64,000 nt of DNA from positions 186,001 through 250,000 of the forward strand of contig NZ_WBOM01000002.1 of NCBI RefSeq assembly GCF_008973755.1, given 5' to 3'. Position 1 is the first letter of the stretch. Each line of letters begins with the position of its first letter. Position numbers and translations under genes: made by a program. The notes under the pieces were generated by a model that saw only the letters and a list, made by a program, of their open reading frames with translations, was not told the DNA's origin and did no database searches. Source of the DNA: Nitrincola alkalilacustris (GTDB taxonomy: Bacteria > Pseudomonadota > Gammaproteobacteria > Pseudomonadales > Balneatricaceae). Shown one piece after another: positions 1 to 9,397 of the stretch.

Positions 1-931
1 TGGTGACGCCAAGATAGGCACCACCGGCCGAGGCATCGGTCCTGCCTATGAAGATAAAGTGGCACGTCGTGGCGTGCGTCTTGCGGATCTGGCTTCACCC
101 GAGCGCTTTGCAGTCAAGCTGAAAGAAGTGATGGCTTACCATAACTTCATGCTGCAGAGCTATTACAAGGTTGATCCTGTCGATTACGATCAGGTGCTGG
201 CCGACTGTACCGAGATGGCCAAGATCATCGTGCCGATGATTGCCGATGTTACCGGTATTCTGCATGACCTGCGCAAGCAGGGTAAGAGCATCATGTTCGA
301 AGGTGCGCAGGGTTCGCTGTTGGATATCGATCATGGCACCTACCCATTTGTCACCTCATCCAACACAACAGCAGGTGGTACTTCCACCGGTAGTGGTTTT
401 GGTCCGCTGTACCTGGATTATATTCTGGGTATTACCAAGGCTTACACTACGCGTGTGGGTGGCGGTCCTTTCCCGACTGAACTGCACTGTGAAGTCGGGG
501 CGCGTCTGGCTGAGCGAGGTCATGAGTTTGGTGCGACAACCGGTCGTGCACGTCGCTGCGGTTGGTTTGATGCCGTTGCGCTCAAGCATGCGATTCAGGT
601 TAACTCCATCTCTGGTATCTGTCTGACCAAGCTGGATGTGCTGGATGGCCTGGAGCAGATCAATATCTGCATCGGCTACCAGGATGATCAAGGCAATACG
701 ATCAGCTATCTCAGCGGAAGTGAAGATTATGAAGCGGTAAGGCCGGTTTATGAGCAGATGCCTGGCTGGAGCGATTCGACTGTCGGCGTGAAGACGCTGG
801 ATGAGCTGCCTGCTAATGCGCGTGCCTATATCAGTCGTCTTGAAGAGTTGATCGAAGCACCGATCGATATTATCTCGACTGGACCTGATCGTGTAGAAAC
901 GATCGTTCTGCGTGACCCCTTCGACGCCTGA
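1..931 (+). CDS. purA: Adenylosuccinate synthetase, 3' part
   Basis: Cytosolic enzyme of AMP synthesis: joins IMP and aspartate with GTP to adenylosuccinate. The reading frame is open to the left window edge (first full codon at base 2), so the gene is cut by the window, not truncated in the genome; about 120 N-terminal residues including the P-loop and catalytic Asp/His lie outside. Visible family motifs are [14 protein letters not shown] near the left edge, [19 protein letters not shown], the GGGPFPTEL stretch, [12 protein letters not shown] and the C-terminal STGPDR. The GTG at 59 is an internal valine and not a start. The gene ends just ahead of a strong stem-loop. In enterics purA is followed by nsrR; here it is followed by an unrelated Fur-box gene. 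Confidence 0.97.
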   Translation, partial: GDAKIGTTGRGIGPAYEDKVARRGVRLADLASPERFAVKLKEVMAYHNFMLQSYYKVDPVDYDQVLADCTEMAKIIVPMIADVTGILHDLRKQGKSIMFEGAQGSLLDIDHGTYPFVTSSNTTAGGTSTGSGFGPLYLDYILGITKAYTTRVGGGPFPTELHCEVGARLAERGHEFGATTGRARRCGWFDAVALKHAIQVNSISGICLTKLDVLDGLEQINICIGYQDDQGNTISYLSGSEDYEAVRPVYEQMPGWSDSTVGVKTLDELPANARAYISRLEELIEAPIDIISTGPDRVETIVLRDPFDA

Positions 932-943
932 TTGGCCCTCTTT

Positions 944-976
944 CTTCAATCCGGCCTGTGACAGGTCGGATTGAAG
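944..976 (+). terminator. Stem-loop after purA
   Basis: CTTCAATCCGGCCTG pairs with CAGGTCGGATTGAAG around a TGA loop: a 15-bp stem with one G-T wobble, starting 12 bases after the purA stop. The downstream tract is pyrimidine-rich (TTCTCCTCGTTCTG) but not a clean T run, so it may be an imperfect intrinsic terminator or an mRNA 3'-end stabiliser. Confidence 0.6.
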
Positions 977-1069
977 TTCTCCTCGTTCTGATCCCTGCTG
1001 TTTTTATATGCTTTTTCGCTCTCTTGCGTGAGCGTGAATTCCTTATTGTTGTTTTTTCAATAAACGCTA

Positions 1070-1098
1070 TTGATAATGCTTATCATTAAAATTAGTAT
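1070..1098 (+). promoter_or_regulatory. Promoter overlapped by a Fur box
   Basis: TTGATA (1070-1075), a 17-bp spacer and TAGTAT (1093-1098) form a good sigma-70 promoter 33 bases ahead of the ATG at 1131. Lying over the -35 and spacer is TGATAATGCTTATCATTA (1071-1088), whose arms TGATAA/TTATCA are a perfect inverted repeat; from its G it matches the 19-bp Fur consensus GATAATGATAATCATTATC at 15 positions. Placement over the promoter is that of an iron-dependent repressor site. Fur binding itself is inferred. Confidence 0.75.
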
Positions 1099-1130
1099 AG
1101 TTGAAGATTAACACGTCAGAGGGAGGGCTT

Positions 1131-1493
1131 ATGTCGAGAAATAATGCAGTGGACCTTGCGGACTTCATGATGCAGCATCATGAAGAGTTACTGGCGTATG
1201 CGGAGGGTCGCTTTGGTTCTGCTCGCCTGGCAAAGGAGATAGTCGGAGATCTGATGTTCTACCTCTATAACTTTGCCACTCCCTGCATGGAAGCGAATCC
1301 CATGCGGCAGGTGCTGGAGATGGTAACCCGGCTGGCGCTGTATAGAGAGCAGCTTGGTAAGGAGCGAAGTCGTACTGACAGGGCTGGGCGGACTGCCTGG
1401 TCGAGCCCTGCCACAAACCATTACGGGATGTTGGGGCAGGGCGTGATGCTTCCAGGCAGTCAGATAAGCTTTGCGCTCAAGGGTGAAGTTTGA
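1131..1493 (+). CDS. Small Fur-regulated protein resembling ECF sigma region 2 only
   Basis: A 120-residue protein starting at ATG 1131, chosen because GGGAGG lies at 1121-1126; an in-frame TTG at 1101 would add ten residues but has no ribosome site. Residues about 8-80 resemble region 2 of iron-starvation (FecI/PvdS-type) sigma factors: an HH-x-E-L-L-x-Y segment, then RFGSARLAKEIVGDLMFYLY in the place of the core-binding LA-x-D-x-V-Q-D-x-F-x-R-L helix, then a VLEMVTRLALYREQLGKER helix like the -10-binding R-x-x-A-x-x-x-x-R segment. There is no region 4 (the -35-binding helix-turn-helix); the last 40 residues have no recognisable domain. It could be a sigma remnant, an RNA-polymerase-binding modulator or unrelated helical protein. 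The relationship is my reading of a weak similarity. Its 3' end overlaps the convergent suhB by 17 bp. Confidence 0.6.
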   Translation: MSRNNAVDLADFMMQHHEELLAYAEGRFGSARLAKEIVGDLMFYLYNFATPCMEANPMRQVLEMVTRLALYREQLGKERSRTDRAGRTAWSSPATNHYGMLGQGVMLPGSQISFALKGEV

Positions 1494-2289
1494 CAACGGG
1501 TTGCAGGGACTTCAGCAGTGCCTTGAACATTTTCGGGCTGCCGGCAACCAGGTTGCCGCTTTTCTGGTGACTGCTGCCACCGTTGAAGTCACCCACAAGA
1601 CCACCAGCCTCCTGAATCAGAAGGATGCCGGCATCCTGCTCTGCTGCGGTCAGGCCCAACTGGAAGAATCCATCTAGGCGACCAGCAGCCGTGTATGCCA
1701 GATTCAGAACGGGTGAGCCGCTGGTAAAGGTGTTGCCGCCGGCGTTGAGGATTTCGCGAACCATCGCTTGATGCTGGCCGAGTTGTTCACGATCGCTGTT
1801 GCGGCCGAAGAAACCGGTGCCAATGAGAGTGCCCTGAACGGCTTTCTGATTGCTGACACGCAGGCGTCTGCCGTTCAGCTGAGCGCCGCTGCCGCGACTG
1901 GCTGTGAACTCTTCGGCAGTAATGGGGTTGATCACAACGGTGTGTTCGAGCTTGCCATTGACGCGGCCAGTCAGGCTGAGGGCGAACATCGGCAGGGCAT
2001 TGGAAAAGTTGGTCAGGCTATCGACCGGGCTGATCTGCCACTCGCAGGTTGATGGGCCTTCACCTGTACCTTCGTGGCGACCCGTATATTCGCCATTCAG
2101 GGTATGGTGTGGATACGCCTTATGAATATTGTGCACAATGGTGCGTTCAACCTGAATGCAGGTATCATTAATAAACTCAGCCACGCTGGATTGTTCTGGT
2201 TTGATCAGATCCAGGCGTTCAACGGCACGAGATAGTTGTTCACCCGCAAGGCGGGCAGCCCGCAGGGCAATATTGACCATCGGTTGCAT
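1477..2289 (-). CDS. suhB: SuhB / inositol monophosphatase family protein, catalytic residues altered
   Basis: Clear homologue of SuhB along its whole 270 residues, in the conserved place beside trmJ. SuhB of enterics has inositol-1-phosphatase activity but its main role is in the NusA/NusG-containing rRNA antitermination complex. The family metal motif DPLDGTTNF reads SPVDSLTNF here (Ser87 replaces the first Asp, and the Gly-Thr pair is lost) and the second motif WDFAAG reads AEQDAG (Trp to Ala216, Asp to Glu217); Glu67 and Asp90 remain. Loss of these metal ligands suggests a weak or dead phosphatase, while surrounding surface and hydrophobic positions are kept. Start at MQPM matches the family N-terminus; an in-frame ATG at 2325 lies directly against a TATAAT box and is less likely. 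Confidence 0.85.
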   Translation of the reverse strand: MQPMVNIALRAARLAGEQLSRAVERLDLIKPEQSSVAEFINDTCIQVERTIVHNIHKAYPHHTLNGEYTGRHEGTGEGPSTCEWQISPVDSLTNFSNALPMFALSLTGRVNGKLEHTVVINPITAEEFTASRGSGAQLNGRRLRVSNQKAVQGTLIGTGFFGRNSDREQLGQHQAMVREILNAGGNTFTSGSPVLNLAYTAAGRLDGFFQLGLTAAEQDAGILLIQEAGGLVGDFNGGSSHQKSGNLVAGSPKMFKALLKSLQPVVKLHP

Positions 2290-2325
2290 TAGTAAGGCGT
2301 CCAAATTGTTCAAGAGCAAAGGCAT

Positions 2326-2354
2326 ATTATACTGAAGTCGGGCCCCATGCTGAA
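2326..2354 (-). promoter_or_regulatory. Probable suhB promoter
   Basis: On the minus strand TTCAGC (2354-2349), a 17-bp spacer and a perfect TATAAT (2331-2326). Transcription would begin near 2319, leaving a leader of about 30 bases before the ATG at 2289. This is the reason for preferring the shorter suhB start. Confidence 0.5.
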
Positions 2355-2476
2355 CACTTGATGGCCAATAATCCAGGCTATTTTGTCTTCAGGGCAGGAT
2401 GCACGACTTCAGTTGAGGTTAAAAGTGCCGCGCTATCTGTTACTATACCCGCCTTATTTTTTACGAAAGTCGGGCT

Positions 2477-3235
2477 ATGCTGGAACAGACGCGAATAGTA
2501 CTGGTGAATACCACCCATCCAGGCAATATCGGTGCGGTTGCAAGAGCGATGAAAAACATGGGGCTATCTGATCTCTGTCTGGTGGCGCCCAAGCTCTTTC
2601 CTCATCCGGATGCCTTTGCCCGCTCGTCGGGTGCATCTGATCTGCTTGAAAGTGCCACTGTGGTTGATACGCTGGAGCAGGCGCTGGCAGACTGCCATCT
2701 GGCAGTGGGAACCAGTGCACGTGGGCGCCATATACCCTGGCCTTTGATGAGCCCACGACAGATGGCAACTGTTGCCACGACGCTGCAGTCGCAGTCTCGT
2801 CTGGCGGTGGTTTTCGGTCGCGAAGATCGCGGGCTGACCAACGAAGAGTTGCAACTGTGTCACCACCATGTCCATATCCCAACCAATGAGTCTTTCAGCT
2901 CCCTTAATATTGCGGCGGCTGTGCAGGTTATCACCTATGAGCTGCGTATGGCTGTGTTGGATCAGAATAAAGTCGAAGTCCCGCAGTGGGGTGTGGCATG
3001 GGATATAGAGCTGGCCGAAAGTCGAGAGCTGGAGCTGTTGTTTGATCATCTTGAGAAAACCCTGGTGGATATCGACTTCCTTGATCCGGATAATCCGCGC
3101 CAGTTGATGAATCGTTTGCGGCGCATGATTCTACGGGCAGTGCCGGATAAGGTTGAGGTCAATGTGCTGCGCGGTATTCTGACCAAGGTTGAGCGTCTGG
3201 CCGTTTCCCGAAAGTCAGGGGGTGATGATGTTTGA
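2477..3235 (+). CDS. trmJ: tRNA (cytidine/uridine-32)-2'-O-methyltransferase TrmJ
   Basis: SPOUT-class methyltransferase, 252 residues, predicted to 2'-O-methylate position 32 in the tRNA anticodon loop. Family signatures: N-terminal [24 protein letters not shown], then the knot region with [15 protein letters not shown] and the SAM-binding [17 protein letters not shown] stretch. The C-terminal extension of about 80 residues beyond the knot is typical of TrmJ and distinguishes it from TrmL. Divergent from suhB and overlapping cysE by 8 bp, so the two are translationally coupled. The trmJ-suhB neighbourhood is conserved in gammaproteobacteria. Confidence 0.95.
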   Translation: MLEQTRIVLVNTTHPGNIGAVARAMKNMGLSDLCLVAPKLFPHPDAFARSSGASDLLESATVVDTLEQALADCHLAVGTSARGRHIPWPLMSPRQMATVATTLQSQSRLAVVFGREDRGLTNEELQLCHHHVHIPTNESFSSLNIAAAVQVITYELRMAVLDQNKVEVPQWGVAWDIELAESRELELLFDHLEKTLVDIDFLDPDNPRQLMNRLRRMILRAVPDKVEVNVLRGILTKVERLAVSRKSGGDDV

Positions 3236-4028
3236 GCGCATGCGCGAGGATATCCAGTCAGTTTTCCATCGTGATCCTGCTGCACGTAATACCCTGGAAG
3301 TGATCACGGCCTATCCGGGGCTCCATGCAGTCTGGTGGCATCGCATGGCGCATTGGTTGTGGCTGCGCGGCTTCAAATGGCTGGCTCGTATCATCTCCAA
3401 TTTTGTTCGCTGGCTGACCGGTATCGAGATACATCCGGGTGCCACTATCGGCAGGCGTTTCTTTATCGATCATGGCATGGGTGTGGTCATTGGAGAGACG
3501 GCTGTGGTCGGCGATGATGTCACGCTCTATCACGGTGTCACACTAGGTGGTACCAGCTGGAACAAGGGCAAGCGCCATCCGACGCTGTGCAATGGTGTGG
3601 TGTGTGGTGCCGGGGCCAAGATTCTGGGACCGATCACGATTGGTGAAGGTGCGCGCGTGGGCTCGAATGCCGTCGTGACCAAGGATGTGCCGGCCGAAGC
3701 CACCGTGGTTGGTATACCGGGGCGGGTGATCAGGCGGCAGGATACAGAGGCGGATGAACAGCGCAGACAGATGGCAGACAAGGTTGGCTTTGATGCTTAT
3801 GCGGTCACGCGCGAAGTATCTGATCCGGTGGCGCAGGCGATCAGCAGTATGCTGGATCATATGCATGCCGTAGATAGAAAGCTGGATACCATGGGGCGCG
3901 TGCTCTGCGAGATCAAACCCGAATACTGTGACGAGAGGTTGCCTGAACTGAAAGAGGTGGATTTCGAGGTTGCAGTCGACTTGAAAGCTGATGTGGCTGT
4001 TTCAGACAGTCGAGATAAGGTTGACTAA
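3228..4028 (+). CDS. cysE: Serine O-acetyltransferase
   Basis: Makes O-acetylserine from serine and acetyl-CoA, the committed step of cysteine synthesis, which supplies the sulfur donor for the cysteine desulfurases downstream. 266 residues: helical N-terminal half, then a left-handed beta helix of hexapeptide repeats containing the [21 protein letters not shown] segment with the catalytic His, the [13 protein letters not shown] loop and an amphipathic C-terminal tail. ATG 3228 is preferred because AGGGGG (3217-3222) lies 5 bases upstream; ATG 3225 would be too close and the more distal TTG at 3189 has no ribosome site. The stop codon lies inside the first IscR-type site, so cysE and the isc/suf operon are directly abutted. 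Confidence 0.95.
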   Translation: MFERMREDIQSVFHRDPAARNTLEVITAYPGLHAVWWHRMAHWLWLRGFKWLARIISNFVRWLTGIEIHPGATIGRRFFIDHGMGVVIGETAVVGDDVTLYHGVTLGGTSWNKGKRHPTLCNGVVCGAGAKILGPITIGEGARVGSNAVVTKDVPAEATVVGIPGRVIRRQDTEADEQRRQMADKVGFDAYAVTREVSDPVAQAISSMLDHMHAVDRKLDTMGRVLCEIKPEYCDERLPELKEVDFEVAVDLKADVAVSDSRDKVD

Positions 4029-4074
4029 AACAGTAGGTTTAATAGTTGACTAAAATCGTTGGTTTTAGCATAAT
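4018..4074 (+). promoter_or_regulatory. iscR promoter with two tandem IscR-type sites
   Basis: Sigma-70 promoter TTGACT (4046-4051), 17-bp spacer, CATAAT (4069-4074). Two similar elements lie side by side: one around 4019-4042 with core TTGACTAAAACAGTAGG, and one around 4042-4067 with core TTGACTAAAATCGTTGG. Both resemble the type-1 site bound by [2Fe-2S]-IscR (AT-rich flank, YYGACTA, A/T centre, AGT-like right arm). The second overlaps the -35, as expected for autorepression when clusters are plentiful. The first overlaps the cysE stop codon. Confidence 0.75.
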
Positions 4075-4109
4075 CCTATTGAATCTCATAGGGGAATGCG
4101 AGGCAGAAA

Positions 4110-4607
4110 ATGCGATTGACCACTAAAGGCCGCTATGCGGTGACAGCCATGTTGGATCTGGCGCTGCATGAAGGAAAGGGACCCATCAGTCTGGCCGATA
4201 TATCCGAGCGACAGGGTATCTCTCTGTCATATCTTGAGCAGTTGTTTGCCAAGCTCAGGCGCAATGAACTGGTTTCAAGCGTGCGCGGGCCTGGCGGTGG
4301 CTATCAACTCAAGCGCGCTCAGGATCTGATTCATGTCGCAGAGGTGATCGATGCCGTGAACGAAGCTGTCGATGCGACTGGATGCAATCACAAGGCAAAC
4401 TGCCAGTCCGGTGAAGTGTGTCTGACCCACTACTTATGGTGTGATCTCAGTGATCAGATCCATAACTTCCTCTCGGGCATCACGCTGGCTGATCTGGTTA
4501 AACGCAGTGATGTTCAGAGTGTTGCAGGCAGACAGGACCGTCGCCATCTGGACCAGATGATAGCCAGCAGCGGAAGAAGTGATGGCAAGCTATCTCGAAT
4601 GGCCTGA
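4110..4607 (+). CDS. iscR: Fe-S cluster-sensing Rrf2-family regulator IscR
   Basis: 165 residues. N-terminal winged helix-turn-helix [18 protein letters not shown] and the wing with RGPGGGYQL, followed by the cluster ligands Cys92, Cys98, Cys104 and His107, at exactly the enteric IscR numbers. Holo-IscR represses its own operon; loss of cluster relieves repression, matching supply to demand. Here it heads an operon of mainly suf genes instead of iscSUA-hscBA-fdx, so it should control the sole de novo Fe-S pathway visible in the window. No other regulator (SufR) is present. Confidence 0.95.
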   Translation: MRLTTKGRYAVTAMLDLALHEGKGPISLADISERQGISLSYLEQLFAKLRRNELVSSVRGPGGGYQLKRAQDLIHVAEVIDAVNEAVDATGCNHKANCQSGEVCLTHYLWCDLSDQIHNFLSGITLADLVKRSDVQSVAGRQDRRHLDQMIASSGRSDGKLSRMA

Positions 4608-4664
4608 GCGAAGACTCTGAGTGCCACACAGTTCACCCATTAACCGATTGAATGCAAGCGAGCA

Positions 4665-5837
4665 ATGAAGCGCCCTATCTATCTGGATTATGCAGCAACA
4701 ACGCCTGTTGATCCGCGTGTAGCGGATAAGATGATGAGTTGCCTGACACTTGATGGCAATTTTGCCAACCCGGCATCGCGCTCCCATATCTATGGCTGGA
4801 AAGCGGAAGAGGCGGTCGAGACCGCACGTCGCCAGGTGGCTGATCTGATCGGTGCCGACCCACGCGAAATTGTCTGGACATCCGGTGCGACTGAGTCAGA
4901 TAACCTTGCCATCAAGGGGGTTGCTCATCAGCATGCACGGCGCGGCAAGCACATCATCACATCGATGATTGAGCACAAGGCGGTGATCGATACCTGTCAT
5001 CAGCTCGAGCAGGAAGGTTTTGAAATTACCTGGCTCAAACCGGATGCACAGGGGGTGATTCATCCTCAGCAGGTAGCGGATGCCTTGCGCGAAGATACGA
5101 TTCTGGTGTCTCTGATGCAGGTCAATAACGAGATAGGCACGATTACTGATATTGAGGCAATCTCCGAACTGACACGAAGCCAAGGTGTGCTGTTGCATGT
5201 GGATGCGGCACAGAGCGCAGGTAAACTGCCGATAGATCTGAGCCGTGTGCAGGTGGATCTGATGTCTTTTTGCGCGCACAAGCTCTATGGCCCGAAGGGT
5301 ATCGGTGCACTTTATGTGCGAAATAAGCCCCGCGTCAGAATTGAAGCACAGATTCATGGTGGCGGTCATGAGCGAGGCATGCGTTCGGGTACGTTGGCAA
5401 CCCATCAGATCGTCGGAATGGGTGAGGCCTTCCGCCTGGCAGGCGAAGAGATGGAGCAGGAGGCAGAACGTATTCTGCAGCTGCGACGTCGTTTATGGAG
5501 CCGAATTTCAGAGCTGCCGGGTATAAGCTTGAACGGCTCGGAATCGCAGCGGGTCGCAGGCAATCTGAATATTGCCGTGGCTGGTGTGGATGGTGAGCTG
5601 TTGTTGATGGCGCTGAAGGATATCGCCGTGTCGACAGGTTCCGCCTGCACCTCAGCCAGCCTGGAGCCAAGCTATGTGCTTAAGGCTGTGGGGATCCCGG
5701 ATGCACTGGCTTTGGCATCCCTGCGTATCAGTATTGGCCGTTTCACGACGGAAGAAGAGATAGATTTTGCAGCTGCCCATATTACTCAGGTTGTAACGCA
5801 GCTCAATCGCGAGCCAGCGCTTGGTGGCGCACGTTAA
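4665..5837 (+). CDS. iscS: Cysteine desulfurase IscS, short C-terminus
   Basis: PLP enzyme that removes sulfur from cysteine as an enzyme persulfide. 390 residues; PLP lysine Lys206 ([12 protein letters not shown]) and the active-site Cys328 in the [10 protein letters not shown] loop fall at the same numbers as in E. coli IscS. The sequence matches to the FTTEEEID region, then ends in about 20 unrelated residues, so the C-terminal tail that helps E. coli IscS dock its scaffold IscU is missing. This fits the absence of iscU: the next gene is sufB, 14 bp downstream. Besides clusters it may feed tRNA thiolation. A second desulfurase, sufS, lies in the same operon. Confidence 0.93.
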   Translation: MKRPIYLDYAATTPVDPRVADKMMSCLTLDGNFANPASRSHIYGWKAEEAVETARRQVADLIGADPREIVWTSGATESDNLAIKGVAHQHARRGKHIITSMIEHKAVIDTCHQLEQEGFEITWLKPDAQGVIHPQQVADALREDTILVSLMQVNNEIGTITDIEAISELTRSQGVLLHVDAAQSAGKLPIDLSRVQVDLMSFCAHKLYGPKGIGALYVRNKPRVRIEAQIHGGGHERGMRSGTLATHQIVGMGEAFRLAGEEMEQEAERILQLRRRLWSRISELPGISLNGSESQRVAGNLNIAVAGVDGELLLMALKDIAVSTGSACTSASLEPSYVLKAVGIPDALALASLRISIGRFTTEEEIDFAAAHITQVVTQLNREPALGGAR

Positions 5838-5851
5838 CAAAGGTAAAGATT

Positions 5852-7288
5852 ATGTCTGAACAGGTCGAAAAGTTAATTCGCAAAGCCTACTCTGCCGGCT
5901 TCCACAGTGATATCGAGTCAAATACGCTGCCACCGGGGCTGAACGAAGATGTTGTTCGTTTTATCTCTGCCAAAAAGGGCGAGCCCGAGTGGATGCTGGA
6001 ATGGCGTCTGAAAGCGTTTCGTGTCTGGCAGACGATGGAAGAGCCGACCTGGGCGCATGTGCACTATCCAAAGATCGATTTTCAGGCGATCTCTTTCTAT
6101 TCCGCCCCTAAAAGCTTCGAGGATCGTCCAAAAAGTCTGGACGAAGTGGATCCTGATCTGATCGAAACCTATAACAAGCTGGGCATTCCTCTGCATGAGC
6201 AGGAGATGCTGGCGGGTGTGGCGGTCGATGCTGTCTTTGACTCCGTGTCGGTGGTGACCACCTTCCGTGAAAAACTCTTTGAGGCAGGTGTTATCTTCTG
6301 CCCGATCAGTGAAGCGGTGCATGCCTATCCCGAGCTGGTTAAAAAATATATCGGTTCTGTCGTACCACAGCGAGATAACTACTATGCGGCACTGAACTGC
6401 GCTGTGTTCTCCGATGGCTCTTTCGTTTATATCCCGAAAGGGGTGCGTTGCCCGATGGAGCTGTCCACCTATTTCCGTATCAATGAGCAGAATACCGGGC
6501 AGTTTGAGCGCACGCTGATCATTGCCGACGAAGGTTCGCATGTCAGTTATCTGGAAGGCTGTACCGCACCTCAGCGCGATGAAAATCAGCTGCATGCCGC
6601 GGTTGTTGAGCTGATCGCGCTGGACGATGCCGAGATCAAATACTCCACGGTGCAGAACTGGTATCCGGGGAATGAAGAGGGCAAGGGCGGTATCTATAAC
6701 TTCGTGACCAAGCGCGGTATCTGTCACAAAAATGCCAAGATCTCCTGGACCCAGGTCGAGACCGGTTCAGCCGTAACCTGGAAATATCCCAGCTGTATCC
6801 TGAAAGGGGATAACAGCATCGGTGAGTTCTATTCGGTGGCGCTGACCAACAACTATCAGCAGGCGGATACAGGCACCAAGATGATCCATCTGGGCAAGAA
6901 TACCCGCTCTACGATCATCTCCAAGGGGATCTCTGCCGGTAAAAGCCAGAATGCCTACCGTGGACTGGTCAAAATGGGCCCCACTGCCGAAGGTGCACGT
7001 AACTACACCCAGTGTGATTCGCTGCTGATCGGTGATCAGTGTGGCGCGCATACTTTCCCCTATATTGAAAGTGCACACCCGTCAGCCGTTGTGGAGCATG
7101 AGGCCACCACCTCCAAGGTGAGTGACGATCAGATGTTCCTGTGCCAGCAGCGAGGGCTGGATGCGGAGAAGGCGGTATCGATGATCGTCAACGGTTTCTG
7201 TCGTGAGGTATTCAAGCAGTTGCCGATGGAGTTTGCGGTGGAGGCCGGCAAGCTGCTTGAAGTGAGTCTTGAAGGCTCGGTCGGTTGA
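5852..7288 (+). CDS. sufB: Fe-S scaffold subunit SufB
   Basis: Core subunit of the SufBC2D scaffold on which new clusters are built in the cytosol. 478 residues, near the usual 480-495. Recognisable SufB stretches include [63 protein letters not shown] and the C-terminal region with the cysteine of [20 protein letters not shown], ending in ALKGF-like helices that contact SufC. Followed 46 bp later by sufC. Confidence 0.97.
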   Translation: MSEQVEKLIRKAYSAGFHSDIESNTLPPGLNEDVVRFISAKKGEPEWMLEWRLKAFRVWQTMEEPTWAHVHYPKIDFQAISFYSAPKSFEDRPKSLDEVDPDLIETYNKLGIPLHEQEMLAGVAVDAVFDSVSVVTTFREKLFEAGVIFCPISEAVHAYPELVKKYIGSVVPQRDNYYAALNCAVFSDGSFVYIPKGVRCPMELSTYFRINEQNTGQFERTLIIADEGSHVSYLEGCTAPQRDENQLHAAVVELIALDDAEIKYSTVQNWYPGNEEGKGGIYNFVTKRGICHKNAKISWTQVETGSAVTWKYPSCILKGDNSIGEFYSVALTNNYQQADTGTKMIHLGKNTRSTIISKGISAGKSQNAYRGLVKMGPTAEGARNYTQCDSLLIGDQCGAHTFPYIESAHPSAVVEHEATTSKVSDDQMFLCQQRGLDAEKAVSMIVNGFCREVFKQLPMEFAVEAGKLLEVSLEGSVG

Positions 7289-7334
7289 TCGACAGTCATC
7301 TTTTAATGATTTTTTCAGTTTTGTGAGCGATGCA

Positions 7335-8084
7335 ATGTTACAGATTAACGGTCTATACGCGAAAGTCGAAGAGCAGGAGATACTGCGCAACCTGAACCTG
7401 AACGTCAAACCCGGCGAAATCCACGCCATCATGGGACCAAACGGTGCAGGTAAAAGTACGCTGGGTAATATTCTGGCGGGTCGCCCCGGCTATGAAACAA
7501 CGGCGGGCAGCATCAGCTTTCATGGTCAGGATCTGCTGGAGATGGACCCTGAGATCCGTGCGCGTGAAGGGCTGTTCCTGGCTTTTCAGTATCCGGTCGA
7601 GATTCCCGGTGTCAGCAATATGGAGCTGCTGAAAGCGTCTGTTGATGCGCGTCGCTTGCATAAGGGGCTGCCCGAGCTGTCTGCCATTGATTTCATGAAG
7701 ATGGCGCGCGAAGCCTGCAAGGCGGTCAAGCTGGATCAGAGCTTCCTCAAGCGCGGTGTCAATGAAGGCTTCTCCGGTGGTGAGAAAAAACGTAATGAGA
7801 TCATGCAGATGATGCTGCTTGAACCAAGCCTGTGTATTCTTGATGAAACCGATTCCGGTCTGGATATCGATGCTCTGCAGGTGGTGGCTGGCGGTGTCAA
7901 TGCGATGCGTGCAGAGGATCGCAGCTTTATTATCGTGACCCATTATCAGCGCCTGCTGGATTTTATCATTCCTGATTATGTGCATGTTCTGGCCGCGGGC
8001 CGTATCGTCAAATCCGGCGACAAGTCACTGGCTCTGGAGCTCGAAGCCAAGGGCTACAGCTGGCTGGAAGATGAGGTGGCGTGA
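7335..8084 (+). CDS. sufC: Suf ATPase SufC
   Basis: Soluble ABC-type ATPase that drives conformational change of SufBCD. 249 residues from ATG 7335, chosen because MLQINGLYAKVEEQEIL matches the family N-terminus (an upstream ATG at 7269 lies within sufB). Walker A GPNGAGKST at about 34-42, the extended Q-loop region typical of SufC (FQYPVEIPGV), signature SGGEKKRNE and Walker B CILDETDSGLD are intact. The sufD ribosome site is inside its last codons. Confidence 0.97.
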   Translation: MLQINGLYAKVEEQEILRNLNLNVKPGEIHAIMGPNGAGKSTLGNILAGRPGYETTAGSISFHGQDLLEMDPEIRAREGLFLAFQYPVEIPGVSNMELLKASVDARRLHKGLPELSAIDFMKMAREACKAVKLDQSFLKRGVNEGFSGGEKKRNEIMQMMLLEPSLCILDETDSGLDIDALQVVAGGVNAMRAEDRSFIIVTHYQRLLDFIIPDYVHVLAAGRIVKSGDKSLALELEAKGYSWLEDEVA

Positions 8085-8086
8085 GT

Positions 8087-9397
8087 ATGAGTGAGTTTCA
8101 GCAGCAGGCACTCAAGCTGGCCGGGCAGCAGCAAAGCCCGGGTTGGCTGGTAGGGCTGCGTCAGCGCAGTGCCGAACAGTGGCAGAAAGCGGCATGGCCG
8201 ACGCGCAAAACAGAGGCCTGGCGCTATACATCGCTGATGCCACTTGAAAGTGGTCGCTTCGAAGAGTGGGCGCTGCCAGTCGAGGCCAGTGAAGCCCTTA
8301 GTCAGCAGTTGCTGCAGATCGATGCCTATCGCGTGGTTCTGGTTAACGGTGTGTTTGATCCTGCGCTATCGACTGAGTTGCCCGCATCCCTGGTGCGTTT
8401 CAGTGATGCCGATGCAGCCTGTCAGGCTCTGATCGAAGAGCACCTTGGTCGGGTAGCCGATCAGGAAAAACATCTGTTTGCCGCGCTCAACAGCGCCTGG
8501 ACAAGCGATGGCTTTCTGCTGCATCTGAACAAGGGGCAGGTGCTGGATAAACCGCTCTATATTGTTCATCTGTCTCTGCCTGGCGAGAGTGCAGCGGTGG
8601 CTAATCAGCGTGTGCTGACGATTCTTGAAGCGAACAGCTCTGCACGGGTGATCGAGCACTATGTCACTGCAGACGGTCAGCAGCAAAACGGTTTCGTCAA
8701 CAGCATCACCGAAGCGGTGGTGGGTGATAATGCGCAGCTTGAGCACTATCGCCTCAATCTGGAAGATGAAACGCTGCTGCATGTCGGCGGCGTGCACGTC
8801 AATCTGATGGCATCAGCTCGCTTTAACGGCTTTACCATCGCGCAGGGTTCACGTCTGAAGCGGATCGACTATCAGGTCCGACACCTCGGTCAGGGTGCCG
8901 AGCTGGATCTCAAGGGTGTCTATCTGCCACGCAATAACCAGCGCGTGGATTATCACACCAATGTTGAACATTGCGTCCCGCACTGCACGACCAATGAAGT
9001 CTTTCGTGGTGTAATCGGTGATTCCGCCAAGGCCGTATTCAACGGGCGTATCCATATTCATCCGCATGCGCAGAAGACGCTGGCCGAGATGAGTAATCGG
9101 AATCTGTTGACCTCGCTCAAGGCGGAGGTGTTCACCAAGCCCGAGCTGGAGATCTATGCGGATGACGTCAAGTGTGCGCATGGCGCCACAGTCAGCCAGT
9201 TGGACGACGGTGCGCTCTTCTACATGACCAGTCGCGGCATCTCAGAAGAGGAGGCACGTGTCATGCTCAGCTTCGGTTTTGTCAACGAATTGATCGAATC
9301 CTTGTCTGAAGAGACAGTGAAGAGTTATCTGCGTCCTCGTCTTGCGCAGCTTTTTGGTCAAGACGAAAAACTGACCAGGCATATTATTCATGAATAA
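8087..9397 (+). CDS. sufD: Scaffold subunit SufD
   Basis: Partner of SufB in the SufBC2D complex, needed for iron entry. 436 residues; N-terminal helical region with WRYTSLMPLE, then the right-handed beta helix, and the C-terminal block CAHGATVSQLDDGALFYMTSRGIS with the conserved Cys-Ala-His shared by SufB and SufD, then the helix that contacts SufC. Start ATG 8087 preferred over GTG 8081 because GAGGTG (8073-8078) is then 8 bases upstream. Overlaps sufS by 8 bp. Confidence 0.96.
   Translation: MSEFQQQALKLAGQQQSPGWLVGLRQRSAEQWQKAAWPTRKTEAWRYTSLMPLESGRFEEWALPVEASEALSQQLLQIDAYRVVLVNGVFDPALSTELPASLVRFSDADAACQALIEEHLGRVADQEKHLFAALNSAWTSDGFLLHLNKGQVLDKPLYIVHLSLPGESAAVANQRVLTILEANSSARVIEHYVTADGQQQNGFVNSITEAVVGDNAQLEHYRLNLEDETLLHVGGVHVNLMASARFNGFTIAQGSRLKRIDYQVRHLGQGAELDLKGVYLPRNNQRVDYHTNVEHCVPHCTTNEVFRGVIGDSAKAVFNGRIHIHPHAQKTLAEMSNRNLLTSLKAEVFTKPELEIYADDVKCAHGATVSQLDDGALFYMTSRGISEEEARVMLSFGFVNELIESLSEETVKSYLRPRLAQLFGQDEKLTRHIIHE

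Noticed and set aside
59-931. purA starting at GTG 59
   Set aside because: The frame is open to base 2 and the upstream residues [19 protein letters not shown] are conserved PurA sequence, so the gene is cut by the window edge.
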